Source: Micromonospora endolithica (GTDB lineage Bacteria; Actinomycetota; Actinomycetes; Mycobacteriales; Micromonosporaceae). From it: a DNA stretch of 64,000 nt. The stretch lies in NCBI RefSeq assembly GCF_003626595.1, contig NZ_RBAK01000016.1, forward strand, positions 62,001-126,000. Direction: 5' to 3'. The notes under the pieces are model-generated. The model did no database searches. It saw nothing but the letters and a program-made list of their open reading frames with translations, and was not told the origin of the DNA. Each line of letters starts with the position of its first letter. Positions within the stretch are counted from its first letter, which is position 1. Both the position numbers and the translations under genes were made by a program. Below are positions 40,551-48,062 of the stretch, piece by piece.

Positions 40551-41744
40551 TCAGTCCGGCAGCAGGGGCATCTCCACGCCCGGCGCGCGGCCGAGCAGCG
40601 CCGCCCGGGTCAGCGCCGCCGACCCGAACCGGTCCCGCACCGCGTCGACCGCCGCGTCCAGGTCCGCCCCCGGATCCCGGTCGAAGGGCAGCGGCGGCTG
40701 GACCGGCGCGTCGTCGAGGTTGCCCACCGAGACGCCGATCAGCGTGATGCCCCGCCGGTCGATCTCCGGCGACGCCGCGCGCAGCAACGCCCGCGCCGCA
40801 CCGAGCAGCGGTGCGGTGTCGGCGGTCGCCTTGTCCACCGTGTGCGAGCGGGTGGCGCGGGTGTAGTCGGCGAACCGTAGCCGCAGCACCACCGTCCGAC
40901 CCGAGCGGGACGCCGCCCGCATCCGCCGGGTCACCCGGTCGACCAGCCCGGCGAGGATCGCCTCCAGCTCGGCGGGGGAGTGCGGCGTCCGCCCCAGGGC
41001 GTGCTGCGCGCCCATCGACGAGCGGCGCCGGCCCACCTGCACCGCCCGTGGGTCGCGGTTGTGGGCCAGCGCGTGCAGGTGCCGGCCGGCACCGCCGCCG
41101 AGCAGCGACACCAGGGTCGCCTCGCCGAGCCGCGCGACCTGACCGACGGTACGCACCCCGCGCTCCCGCAGCTTGGCCGCGCTGACCGGGCCGACCCCCC
41201 ACAGTCGCTCGACGGGCAGCGGATGCAGGAACGCCATCTCGTCGGCCGGTCGCACCACCAGCAGGCCGTCGGGTTTGGCCACGCCACTGGCCACCTTCGC
41301 CAGGAACTTCGTCCGGGCCACCCCGACGGTGATCGGCAGGCCGACCCGCTCCCGGACCGCCACCCGGAGTCGGGCCGCGATGTCCGCCGGCGCCCCGGCC
41401 AGCCGACGCAACCCGGCCACGTCGAGGAACGCCTCGTCCACCGAGAGCCCCTCGACCAGCGGGGTGGTGTCCCGGAAGATCTCGAACACCGCGCGGCTGG
41501 CCGCCGTGTACGCCGACATCCGCGGCGGCACCACGACGGCGTCCGGGCACAGCCGGCGGGCCTGGTGACCGCCCATCGCGCTGCGGACGCCCCGCGCCTT
41601 CGCCTCGTAACTGCACGCCAGCACCACCCCGCCGCCCACGATCACCGGCCGGCCGCGCAGGCGCGGATCGTCCCGCTGCTCGACGGAGGCGTAGAACGCG
41701 TCCAGGTCGGCGTGCAGGATGGTGGCCTCGGTCGACACGAACAC
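40551..41744 (-). CDS. dinB: DNA polymerase IV (Y family)
   Basis: A 397-aa Y-family translesion polymerase. Catalytic acidic residues are in LHADLDAFYASVEQ and LSVDEAFLDVAG, with the palm and thumb helix-hairpin-helix VERLWGVGPVSAAKLRERGVRTVGQVARL and a little-finger domain (LGRTPHSPAELEAILAGLVDRV). There is no obvious C-terminal beta-clamp motif of the QLxLF type; QPPLPFD near 355 may fill that role. GTG at 41744 is used since FVSTEATILHADLDAF fits the family start. The LexA-type box at 41738-41751 covers this start codon, so induction by DNA damage is likely. Confidence 0.93.
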   Translation of the reverse strand: MFVSTEATILHADLDAFYASVEQRDDPRLRGRPVIVGGGVVLACSYEAKARGVRSAMGGHQARRLCPDAVVVPPRMSAYTAASRAVFEIFRDTTPLVEGLSVDEAFLDVAGLRRLAGAPADIAARLRVAVRERVGLPITVGVARTKFLAKVASGVAKPDGLLVVRPADEMAFLHPLPVERLWGVGPVSAAKLRERGVRTVGQVARLGEATLVSLLGGGAGRHLHALAHNRDPRAVQVGRRRSSMGAQHALGRTPHSPAELEAILAGLVDRVTRRMRAASRSGRTVVLRLRFADYTRATRSHTVDKATADTAPLLGAARALLRAASPEIDRRGITLIGVSVGNLDDAPVQPPLPFDRDPGADLDAAVDAVRDRFGSAALTRAALLGRAPGVEMPLLPD

Positions 41745-41751
41745 ATGTTCG
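41738..41751. promoter_or_regulatory. LexA binding site (SOS box) on the dinB start codon
   Basis: CGAACACATGTTCG is a 14-bp sequence with perfect CGAAC/GTTCG arms and a 4-nt centre, matching the actinobacterial and Gram-positive GAAC-N4-GTTC LexA site. The GTG start codon of the polymerase (41742-41744, minus strand) lies inside it, so LexA would block transcription start or early elongation. Confidence 0.75.
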
Positions 41752-41805
41752 CACGCCCACCCCCGCCAGCACGACTGACCAGCGCCAACGCCCCTCCGTC
41801 CCGGG

Positions 41806-43377
41806 TCAGGGGATGGCGGTGGGGGAGGGTGGGGCGGTGCTGCCCTGCGGGGCTTCCGGGACCATCAGGCGGATGATCTCGGCGCGGTCGGCGGCCGAGG
41901 GCAGGCCCCACTCGCGGCGGTAGCCGTACACCTCGTGCAGCGGGGTGGAGGAGGTGCGCCCGTCGAGGATCTCGACGGCGTCGGTGTCGATCAGCCCGGG
42001 ATGCTCCACCCCGCACGCCTCGGCGACCTTGACCAGGTCGCGCCGCAGCGTACTGATGTAGTTGGCGGCGCGGACCGACTTCAGGGTCGGGTCCAGACCT
42101 CGGGCCAGCCACGGGTTCTGGGTGGCCACGCCGGTCGGACAGGTGTCGGTGTGGCATTTCTGGGCCTGGATGCAGCCGATCGCCAGCATCGCCTCCCGCC
42201 CGACGTTGACCATGTCGCAGCCGAGCGCGAACGCCACCACGGCGTTGTCCGGCAGGCCGAGCTTGCCGGCGCCGACGAAGACGACGTCCTCGTGCAGGTC
42301 CCGCTCCGCGAAGACCTGGTAGACCCGGGCGAAGCCCTGCTGGAACGGCAGCGACACCGAGTCGGTGAAGATCAACGGCGCGGCGCCGGTGCCGCCCTCG
42401 CCGCCGTCGACGGTCACGAAGTCCACGCCCCGGCCGGTGTCCCGGATCAGCGTGGTCAGCTCGGTCCAGAAGCCCAGGTCGCCGACGGCGGACTTGATGC
42501 CGACCGGCAGGCCGGTCTCGGCGGCGAGCAGTTCCACCCAGTCGAGCAGGCTGTCGCAGTCGGAGAACTCGGCGTGCCGGGACGGGCTCACGCAGTCCTG
42601 GCCCTCCGGGATGCCCCGGGTGGCCGCGATCTCCGCCGACACCTTCGCCCCCGGCAGCAGTCCACCCAGGCTGGGCTTCGCGCCCTGGCTCAGCTTGATC
42701 TCCAGTGCGCGTACCGGCGCGCCGGCCACCAGGTCCTTGAGCCGGGCGAGGTCGAAGCGCCCCCGCGCGTCCCGGCAGCCGAAGTACGCGGTGCCGAGCT
42801 GGAACACCAGGTCGCCGCCGTTACGGTGGTACCGCGACAGCCCGCCCTCGCCGGTGTTCTGTAGGCAGCCGGCCAGCGCCGCGCCCTTGTTCAGCGCGGT
42901 GATCGCGTTGCCGGACAGCGAGCCGAAGCTCATCCCGGAGATGTTGACCACCGACTCCGGCCGGAACGCCTTCGCCCGGCCGCGGGCACCGCCGAGCACC
43001 TTCGCCGCCGGCAGGCGTACGTCGTGACCCGCCGTCGGCGACGACGGCGGCACCGCCCGGCCGAACGTCCGGTGCTTGATGATCGGATAGCCCGGCGTGT
43101 ACTCGATGTCGTTGTCGGTGCCGAACCCGAAGTAGTTGTTCTCCCGCTTCGCCGAGGCGTAGATCCAACGCCGCTGGTCGCGGGTGAACGGCCGCTCCTC
43201 GTTGTTGCCCGCCACGATGTACTGCCGCAGCTCCGGCCCGATCGACTCCAGCAGGTAGCGGGCCCGCCCGATCACCGGGAAGTTGCGCAGCAGCGCGTGG
43301 TCGCGTTGCAGGACGTCACGGGCGGCGAGGCCGGCGAGGGCGGCGACGACGGGCACGGCTCGAGCGGTCCACTTCAT
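41806..43377 (-). CDS. FMN-binding glutamate synthase family protein
   Basis: A 523-aa protein corresponding to the FMN/central domain of glutamate synthase large subunits, without amidotransferase or GXGXG domains. It has an N-terminal hydrophobic stretch (WTARAVPVVAALAGLAARDVL) that may anchor it. Visible are YFGFGTDNDIEYTPGYPIIKH, NISGMSFGSLSGNAITALNKGAALAGCLQNTGEGG, KLSQGAKPSLGGLLPG, VDGGEGGTGAAPL, and a Cys cluster ACIQAQKCHTDTCPTGVATQNP, which in the family binds a 3Fe-4S centre. The stand-alone protein is common in actinobacteria; its substrate is not settled. It is not followed by a small subunit gene. Confidence 0.9.
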   Translation of the reverse strand: MKWTARAVPVVAALAGLAARDVLQRDHALLRNFPVIGRARYLLESIGPELRQYIVAGNNEERPFTRDQRRWIYASAKRENNYFGFGTDNDIEYTPGYPIIKHRTFGRAVPPSSPTAGHDVRLPAAKVLGGARGRAKAFRPESVVNISGMSFGSLSGNAITALNKGAALAGCLQNTGEGGLSRYHRNGGDLVFQLGTAYFGCRDARGRFDLARLKDLVAGAPVRALEIKLSQGAKPSLGGLLPGAKVSAEIAATRGIPEGQDCVSPSRHAEFSDCDSLLDWVELLAAETGLPVGIKSAVGDLGFWTELTTLIRDTGRGVDFVTVDGGEGGTGAAPLIFTDSVSLPFQQGFARVYQVFAERDLHEDVVFVGAGKLGLPDNAVVAFALGCDMVNVGREAMLAIGCIQAQKCHTDTCPTGVATQNPWLARGLDPTLKSVRAANYISTLRRDLVKVAEACGVEHPGLIDTDAVEILDGRTSSTPLHEVYGYRREWGLPSAADRAEIIRLMVPEAPQGSTAPPSPTAIP

Positions 43378-43428
43378 GTCCGCGTTGTTTCTCCGCCCGC
43401 GGGGCAGGTCAAACGGCGTTCGTGCCGC

Positions 43429-43842
43429 TCACGTCGACGGGGTGGTGATGTTGACCATCCAGGGGGTGCCGAACCGGTCCTCGCACTGCCCGTACTCGTC
43501 GCCCCACATCTGCTTCTCCAGCGGCACGCCGACCGTGCCGCCGACGCACAGCTGCTCCCACCAGCTCCGCAGCTCGTCGGCGTCGTCCCCGCTCAGGCAG
43601 ACGGTGTGGTCGTTGCCCCGCCGCAGCTCCTCGCCGGGCGGCAGGTCGGAGGCCATCAGCACGTGACCGGCGGCGGTACGCAGCAGGCCGTGCATGATCT
43701 GGTCGGCGTACGCCGGGTCCTGCGTCCCGAACTCACCGAAGGTGGTCAGCGTGAGGTCCCCGCCGAACACCCGCCGGTAGAACTCCATCGCCTCGCGGGC
43801 GTCGCCGGCGAAGGTCAGATACGGGTTGAGCTGCGCTGTCAT
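43429..43842 (-). CDS. VOC-family (PhnB/glyoxalase-like) protein
   Basis: A 137-aa small vicinal-oxygen-chelate protein of the PhnB/3-demethylubiquinone type: it begins LNPYLTFAGDAREAMEFYRRVFGGDLTLTTFG and ends MWGDEYGQCEDRFGTPWMVNI, matching the family. The function of these proteins is usually unknown. ATG at 43842 has a GAGGAGG ribosome site that overlaps the left arm of the hairpin at 43851-43891, which may restrain its translation. It is downstream of the amidase gene and 51 nt upstream of the flavoprotein start. Confidence 0.85.
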   Translation of the reverse strand: MTAQLNPYLTFAGDAREAMEFYRRVFGGDLTLTTFGEFGTQDPAYADQIMHGLLRTAAGHVLMASDLPPGEELRRGNDHTVCLSGDDADELRSWWEQLCVGGTVGVPLEKQMWGDEYGQCEDRFGTPWMVNITTPST

Positions 43843-43850
43843 GACGTCCT

Positions 43851-43891
43851 CCTCGTGGTGCGACGACCGGGGTCATCGTCGCACCACGAGG
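43851..43891 (-). terminator. Hairpin after the amidase gene, reaching into the next ribosome site
   Basis: A perfect 16-bp stem (CCTCGTGGTGCGACGA with TCGTCGCACCACGAGG) and a 9-nt loop lie 41 nt after the amidase stop. Read on the minus strand, the last arm includes the start of the GAGGAGG site of the VOC gene, so it may act both as terminator and as a brake on VOC translation. Confidence 0.6.
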
Positions 43892-43932
43892 CGTCACCGC
43901 CCGGCGCACACGCCGGGCGGACGGGCGGCCGG

Positions 43933-45063
43933 TCAGCGGCGGAAGGACCGCCGGACCACCCCGCCGACCAGGACGCACCAGGTGTCGGTGGTGACCTTGC
44001 CGTTGCGCGGCAGCCGGTGCAGCTCCTGCAACTCCTGGACGGCCTTCCGGGTGGCGTGGTCGTACTCGCCGGTGACCGTGACGTCGGGGTAGCCCCGGAA
44101 GACGAGCAGGTCCTGGATGGCGGTGACCGGCAGGCCGGACGCGTGCTTGTCCAGTTCCGGGGCGAGGGTTTCCCAGGTCGGCGCGGTGAGGGTGGCGTCG
44201 ACGTCGACCGGGATGCCGTTGCGGGCCTGCCAGTCCTGCACGGCGGCGACGGTGGCGGCGTCGAACACCCCGGTGGTCGGCACGGCGTAGCCCCGGTGGG
44301 CCAGCAGGTACTGCGCGAGGCGGACCGTCGGCGCGCTGACGAACCGCCACAGGTCCGGCCAGCGGCGGGCCGGCACGTCGGCCAGGTCGGTGCCGAGCGC
44401 GGTGAAGACCCGCCGGCGCAGGGTGGGGAACTGTCGGTAGAAGGCGGCGCCCGGGCACTGGGTGGTGCGGAAGTCCCAGTGGCCGAAGATGTCGTGGGCG
44501 TGCAGCCCGTACTGCCGGCAGATCGTCACGCAGAGCTTCACCAGCGAGTCGAGCAGCGCCTCCGGCGGTGTCTCGGTGACGTACGTGCCCTCGTTCTCGA
44601 TGCCGATGGCCCGGCCGTTCTCGCCCGGGCAGTGCGCGGAGACCATCTGCCGGTCGCCGGCGGCCAGCCGCTCCAGACTGCCGCGCCGCCCCTCCAGCAC
44701 GTACCCGCCGCGGCTGATCGTGAAGTGCTGCCCCGTGTCGGACCAGCCGTTGCCGTCGATGTGCAGGTCCTGGCAGTCGCGGGCGAGCTTGACCGCCTGC
44801 GCCTGGGAGTAGTCGGTGACGTTGGGGAACGCCATGTGGTGCACGATGATCTTGTTGGTGGGGATCGTGCTGACCGACAGCGGGTCCTTGGGCGGCCGGG
44901 CGCCCCACTCGTCGCAGCTCAGGATCCAGTCCAGGTCGGTGCCGGGATCGGCCCGCGCGGCGCTGGGCAGGGCGAGTTCGGTCCCGACGACCGCGACGGT
45001 GGCGGCGCCGAGGCCGGCCCGCAGCAGGGTCCGGCGGTCCAGTTCGGAACGGTCGACGGGCAT
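43933..45063 (-). CDS. Exported N-acetylmuramoyl-L-alanine amidase with peptidoglycan-binding repeats
   Basis: A 376-aa exported protein. The N terminus SELDRRTLLRAGLGAATVAVVGTELALPSAARA is a Tat-type signal with an RR pair. The amidase_2/PGRP domain at about 46-210 includes WGARPP, IIVHHMAFPN (zinc His), IGIENEGTYV and FGHWDFRTTQCPGAAFY. Two C-terminal peptidoglycan-binding modules follow (about 235-295 and 310-370: YLLAHRGYAVPTTGVFDAATVAAVQDWQ and LLVFRGYPDVTVTGEYDHATRKAVQELQ). It would cleave the stem peptide from MurNAc outside the cell. ATG 45063 has GAGGAGA upstream; a longer open frame to 45120 is not used. Confidence 0.92.
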   Translation of the reverse strand: MPVDRSELDRRTLLRAGLGAATVAVVGTELALPSAARADPGTDLDWILSCDEWGARPPKDPLSVSTIPTNKIIVHHMAFPNVTDYSQAQAVKLARDCQDLHIDGNGWSDTGQHFTISRGGYVLEGRRGSLERLAAGDRQMVSAHCPGENGRAIGIENEGTYVTETPPEALLDSLVKLCVTICRQYGLHAHDIFGHWDFRTTQCPGAAFYRQFPTLRRRVFTALGTDLADVPARRWPDLWRFVSAPTVRLAQYLLAHRGYAVPTTGVFDAATVAAVQDWQARNGIPVDVDATLTAPTWETLAPELDKHASGLPVTAIQDLLVFRGYPDVTVTGEYDHATRKAVQELQELHRLPRNGKVTTDTWCVLVGGVVRRSFRR

Positions 45064-45188
45064 GACATCTCCTCGGCGTCCGGTGGAGGGGGCCGGGAGC
45101 CCTCTGAAAATCAGCTCCATTCCCCCTGCGTCCCGTGGAGGATATTGCCAACCGTGCGCCCGGCGCCAGACCCCGGGCCGCGGCGGAT

Positions 45189-45932
45189 TCAGAGCACCTG
45201 GGACAGGAAGCGGCGCAGGCGGGGGTGCTCGGCGGACTCGAAGATCCGCGCGGGTTCGCCGGCCTCCAGCACCACGCCCCGGTCCATGAAGGCCACCGTG
45301 TCGGCGACCTCCCGGGCGAAGCCCATCTCGTGCGTCACCACGATCATCGTCATGCCCTGCGCGGACAGGTCCGCCATCAGCGCCAGCACACCCTTGACCA
45401 ACTCCGGGTCCAACGCCGAGGTGGCCTCGTCGAAGAGCATCACCTGCGGCTGCAACGCCAGCGCGCGGGCGATGGCCACCCGCTGCTGCTGCCCGCCGGA
45501 CAACTGCGCCGGCCGGGCGTCGGCCTTCGCGGCCAACCCCACCAGCTCCAGCTGGGCGCGGGCGACCGCCACCGCCTCGTCCTCGCCCAGTCGCCGGACG
45601 CGCCGCAGCGCGAGGGTGACGTTGCGCAGCACACTCAGGTGCGGGAAGAGGTTGAACTGCTGGAACACCATGCCGACCCGCTGCCGCAGGGCGTCCGGGT
45701 CGTCGCCCCGCACACTGCGCCCGTCGAGCAGCACGTCGCCGCGGTCCGGCTCGATCAGCCGGTTGACCGTCCGCAGCAGAGTGGACTTGCCGGAGCCGGA
45801 CGGGCCGATGACGCAGGCCGTCGCGCCCCGGGGCACGTCCAGGTCGACACCGCGCAGCACCCGGTTCGACCCGAAGGACAGGTGCACGTCGCGGACCCGC
45901 ACGCTGACGCTCTCGCTCGTCGCCACGGTCAT
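45189..45932 (-). CDS. Amino-acid ABC transporter ATP-binding protein
   Basis: A 247-aa ATPase of the polar amino acid (GlnQ/HisP) type that powers the importer with the permease upstream. Walker A is GPSGSGKST, the Q-loop VGMVFQQFNLFPHL, signature LSGGQQQR, Walker B MLFDEATSALD, and the switch His in IVVTHEMGFA. ATG 45932 overlaps the permease stop by 4 nt, and GGAAGGAAG precedes it. It is the last gene of the riboswitch-controlled operon and so likely serves uptake of methionine, cystine or a related compound. Confidence 0.93.
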   Translation of the reverse strand: MTVATSESVSVRVRDVHLSFGSNRVLRGVDLDVPRGATACVIGPSGSGKSTLLRTVNRLIEPDRGDVLLDGRSVRGDDPDALRQRVGMVFQQFNLFPHLSVLRNVTLALRRVRRLGEDEAVAVARAQLELVGLAAKADARPAQLSGGQQQRVAIARALALQPQVMLFDEATSALDPELVKGVLALMADLSAQGMTMIVVTHEMGFAREVADTVAFMDRGVVLEAGEPARIFESAEHPRLRRFLSQVL

Positions 45933-46702
45933 CGGGGGCTTCCTTCCACCGCGCCGGCCAGCGCGAGATCGTCGTCGTCGCCGTCCGGTGCGCCGGCCGG
46001 GCGGCCCTGCCGCAGCCGCCGGTCGATGGCGTTGACGGCGTGGGTCAGCGGCACGGTCAGCGCCAGGTAGAACAGGCCGGCCAGCAGCAGCGCCGACTGG
46101 TTACCGGTGTTCGCCGCGTAGTCCTGCCCGATCCGGAACAGTTCCCGCTGGCTGGCCAGCAGGCCCAGGAAGTAGACCAGGCTGGAGTCCTTGATCAGCG
46201 CGATGAGCTGGTTCACCCAGGCCGGCAGGACCCGGCGTACGCCCTGCGGGATGATCACCACCCGCATCGCCGTACCCCAGGACAGGCCCAGCGCGCGGGC
46301 CCCCTCCAACTGCGCGGCCTCCACCGACTGGATGCCGGAGCGGAAGATCTCCCCGATGTACGCCGCCGCGATCAGCGACAACGCCAGGATGCCCAGCGGG
46401 TACGGGTTCGGGCCCCACACCCGCATGCCCAGCGGGGCGAGGCCGACGCCGATCAGCAGGATCGTCGCCGCCGCCGGCAGGCCCCGGAAGATGTCGGTGT
46501 AGACGCGGGCCGGCCAGCGCAGCCACCGCGTACGCGAGATGCCCGCGACGGCCAGCGCCATGCCCAGCACCGAGCCGAGCAGGGCGGCGGAGACCGCCAG
46601 GATCAGCGTGTTGGGCAGCCCGACGGTCAGCATCTCGGGCAACGCCTCGCGCATGGAATCGACGTCGAAGAACGTCTCCCACAGGGTGCGCAACGGATCC
46701 AT
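45929..46702 (-). CDS. Amino-acid ABC transporter permease
   Basis: A 257-aa permease of the HisMQ/TcyB type with five or six helices, starting DPLRTLWETFFDVDSMREALPEMLTVGLPNTLILAVSAALLGSVLG. The EAA-like cytoplasmic loop is AQLEGARALGLSWGTAMRVVIIPQGVRRVLPAW. An acidic tail (DGDDDDLALAG) is unusual but harmless. ATG at 46702 after GGAGAGA. A terminator-like hairpin separates it from the upstream binding-protein gene, which probably makes the binding protein more abundant than the permease. It overlaps the ATPase gene by 4 nt. Confidence 0.92.
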   Translation of the reverse strand: MDPLRTLWETFFDVDSMREALPEMLTVGLPNTLILAVSAALLGSVLGMALAVAGISRTRWLRWPARVYTDIFRGLPAAATILLIGVGLAPLGMRVWGPNPYPLGILALSLIAAAYIGEIFRSGIQSVEAAQLEGARALGLSWGTAMRVVIIPQGVRRVLPAWVNQLIALIKDSSLVYFLGLLASQRELFRIGQDYAANTGNQSALLLAGLFYLALTVPLTHAVNAIDRRLRQGRPAGAPDGDDDDLALAGAVEGSPR

Positions 46703-46746
46703 CGTCTCTCCTACCGCCCCGCTCGTTCGTGTCCGGTGGTGGGTTG

Positions 46747-46792
46747 GGAAGGGACCCCTGTACAACGCCAGGCGTTAACAGGGGGCCCTTCC
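46747..46792 (-). terminator. Long imperfect hairpin between binding protein and permease
   Basis: Arms GGAAGGGACCCCTGT and ACAGGGGGCCCTTCC pair with one mismatch, and the loop holds a second stem AACGCC/GGCGTT; a T-run (46793-46795) borders it. It starts 3 nt after the binding-protein stop on the minus strand and would partly terminate transcription before the permease gene. Confidence 0.65.
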
Positions 46793-46794
46793 TT

Positions 46795-47640
46795 TCATGC
46801 CTTCGGCGGGGCGACCGCGCCGCTGCCGGGCGTGAAGTCGGCCGGGACGGGGCGGCCGGGGTAGTACTGCGTCTGGAGCTTCGTCCAGGTGCCGTCGGCG
46901 ATCACCTCGTCCAGGGCCTTGTTCAGCGCCTCCCGCAGCGCGTCGTTGTCCTTGGCGAACGCGTACGCCGTCGGGGCCGGGCTGAGTTCCTTGGCCGCGA
47001 CCGTGATCGTGCCCCTGCTGTCGGCGGCCGACTTCTCGCCGATCTCGGCGGGAGCGATCCAGGCGTCCACGGTGCCGGCCTTGAGCTGGTTGATCGCACC
47101 GTTGTAGTCGGGCACCCGCACCGGGTCGAGGCCCTTGCCGGTGGCGTAGTCGTCCTGCACGGTGCCCTGCACGACCACGACCCGCTTGCCGCCGAGCTGG
47201 TCGAAGCCGGTGAGCGTCGAGCCGGCCGGGACGTCCAGGCCGAAATAGCCGAAGTCGTAGCCGTTGCCGAAGTCGACGGTCTTCTTCCGCGCCTCGGTGA
47301 TGGTGATCGAGGAGCTGCCGACGTCGAACGTGCGGTTGGCGACCTGGGACAGCAGCGCGGAGAAGTCGGTGCCGACGAACTCCACCCGCAGGCCGAGCTT
47401 GCCGGCCGCCGCGACCAGCAGGTCGTTGTCGTACCCGGTGAACTTGCCGTCGGAGAGGAAGACGTTCGGCGGCGCGTCGGTGAGCGTGCCGGCCCGCAGC
47501 ACCCCCGGCTGGAGCAGGCCGTACGGGTTGTCGGCGGCGGACGACGCGGAGTCGTCGCCGCAGGCGGTGAGGGTGGTCGCGGCGAGTACGGCGGCGACGC
47601 CGAGGGCGGCGGCACGGGTCAGGGCAGGAAGAAGTCGCAC
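46795..47640 (-). CDS. Amino-acid ABC transporter substrate-binding lipoprotein
   Basis: A 281-aa family 3 solute-binding protein. Signal and lipobox are LGVAAVLAATTLTACGDD, lipidated at the Cys. Mature features are GVLRAGTLTDAPPNVFLSDGKFTGYDNDLLVAAAGKLGL, FDVGSSSITITEARKKTVDFG, and VPDYNGAINQLKAGTVDAWIA. The fold is that of polar amino acid and cystine receptors. GTG at 47640 has GGAG about 7 nt upstream. The mRNA leader carries a SAM-IV riboswitch and a cysteine-type leader peptide, which points to methionine, cysteine, cystine or a related sulfur compound as ligand. Confidence 0.92.
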   Translation of the reverse strand: MRLLPALTRAAALGVAAVLAATTLTACGDDSASSAADNPYGLLQPGVLRAGTLTDAPPNVFLSDGKFTGYDNDLLVAAAGKLGLRVEFVGTDFSALLSQVANRTFDVGSSSITITEARKKTVDFGNGYDFGYFGLDVPAGSTLTGFDQLGGKRVVVVQGTVQDDYATGKGLDPVRVPDYNGAINQLKAGTVDAWIAPAEIGEKSAADSRGTITVAAKELSPAPTAYAFAKDNDALREALNKALDEVIADGTWTKLQTQYYPGRPVPADFTPGSGAVAPPKA

Positions 47641-47748
47641 AGGTGTCTCCGGGAGGTCGGGTGGGCGGCGGGCGCGGGCGTGCGCCACCGGCGGTCCGCC
47701 GGGAGGGCGTACCGCGGGAAGGGGTGCGGCGGAAGGGAAGCGGCGCGG

Positions 47749-47838
47749 TCAGCTACACGCGGCGCTGTGGACCCGCATCAGGTCGACGTGCCGACGACGG
47801 ATCAGCACCGGCGAAGGGACGCAACGGGAAGTGGACAT
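47749..47838 (-). CDS. Sulfur-response leader peptide (29 aa)
   Basis: A 29-aa ORF (ATG 47838, RBS GAGGAG) in the leader of the importer mRNA. It contains RRRHVDLMRVHSAACS at the C terminus, closely like the actinobacterial leader peptides placed before cysteine and sulfur genes, with a Cys codon near the stop as the sensing codon. The role is likely attenuation by ribosome stalling when cysteine is low. It is too short to have been a conventional gene call. Confidence 0.75.
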   Translation of the reverse strand: MSTSRCVPSPVLIRRRHVDLMRVHSAACS

Positions 47839-47885
47839 GGTTCTCCTCAACGGGCCGGGTCGGCCTGGGGAACCAGGCCACGCTT

Positions 47886-47988
47886 GCACCGGAACGACTC
47901 CGGTGCCTGGTCCTCACCCGGGGCACCCCTACGTGGACGAGGGTTGCCGGCCAGCGAGCCGGGGCTTGACGCTGGCGCTCATGACCTG
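47886..47988 (-). promoter_or_regulatory. SAM-IV riboswitch
   Basis: On the minus strand the RNA starts GGTCATGAGCGCCAGCG (from 47986) and runs through CAAGCCCCGGCTCGCTGG, CCGGCAACCCTCG, GGGGTGCCCCGGGTGAGGACC, the SAM-IV aptamer layout with P1 closed by GGTC and GACC (47983-47986 with 47909-47912). A further hairpin GCACCGGA/TCCGGTGC (47886-47906) matches the outside stem of this class. A -10 box TAGTGT (47995-48000) places transcription start at its 5' end. High SAM should lower importer expression. Confidence 0.88.
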
Positions 47989-48062
47989 CCGACGACACTA
48001 GCAGCGGCCCACGGCGGATCGTCCAGCCGTTATGACCGTCCTCACCCGCCGGGCCGGCCTGC

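Noticed and set aside
38584-41772. A 1062-codon minus-strand open frame covering the polymerase IV region
   Set aside because: It is in another frame from dinB, has low-complexity Arg/Gly/Ala composition and overlaps four convincing genes.
43024-46035. A 1003-codon plus-strand open frame antisense to the amidase and ATPase genes
   Set aside because: Composition is that of a shadow frame; the antisense genes have full domain motifs and ribosome sites.
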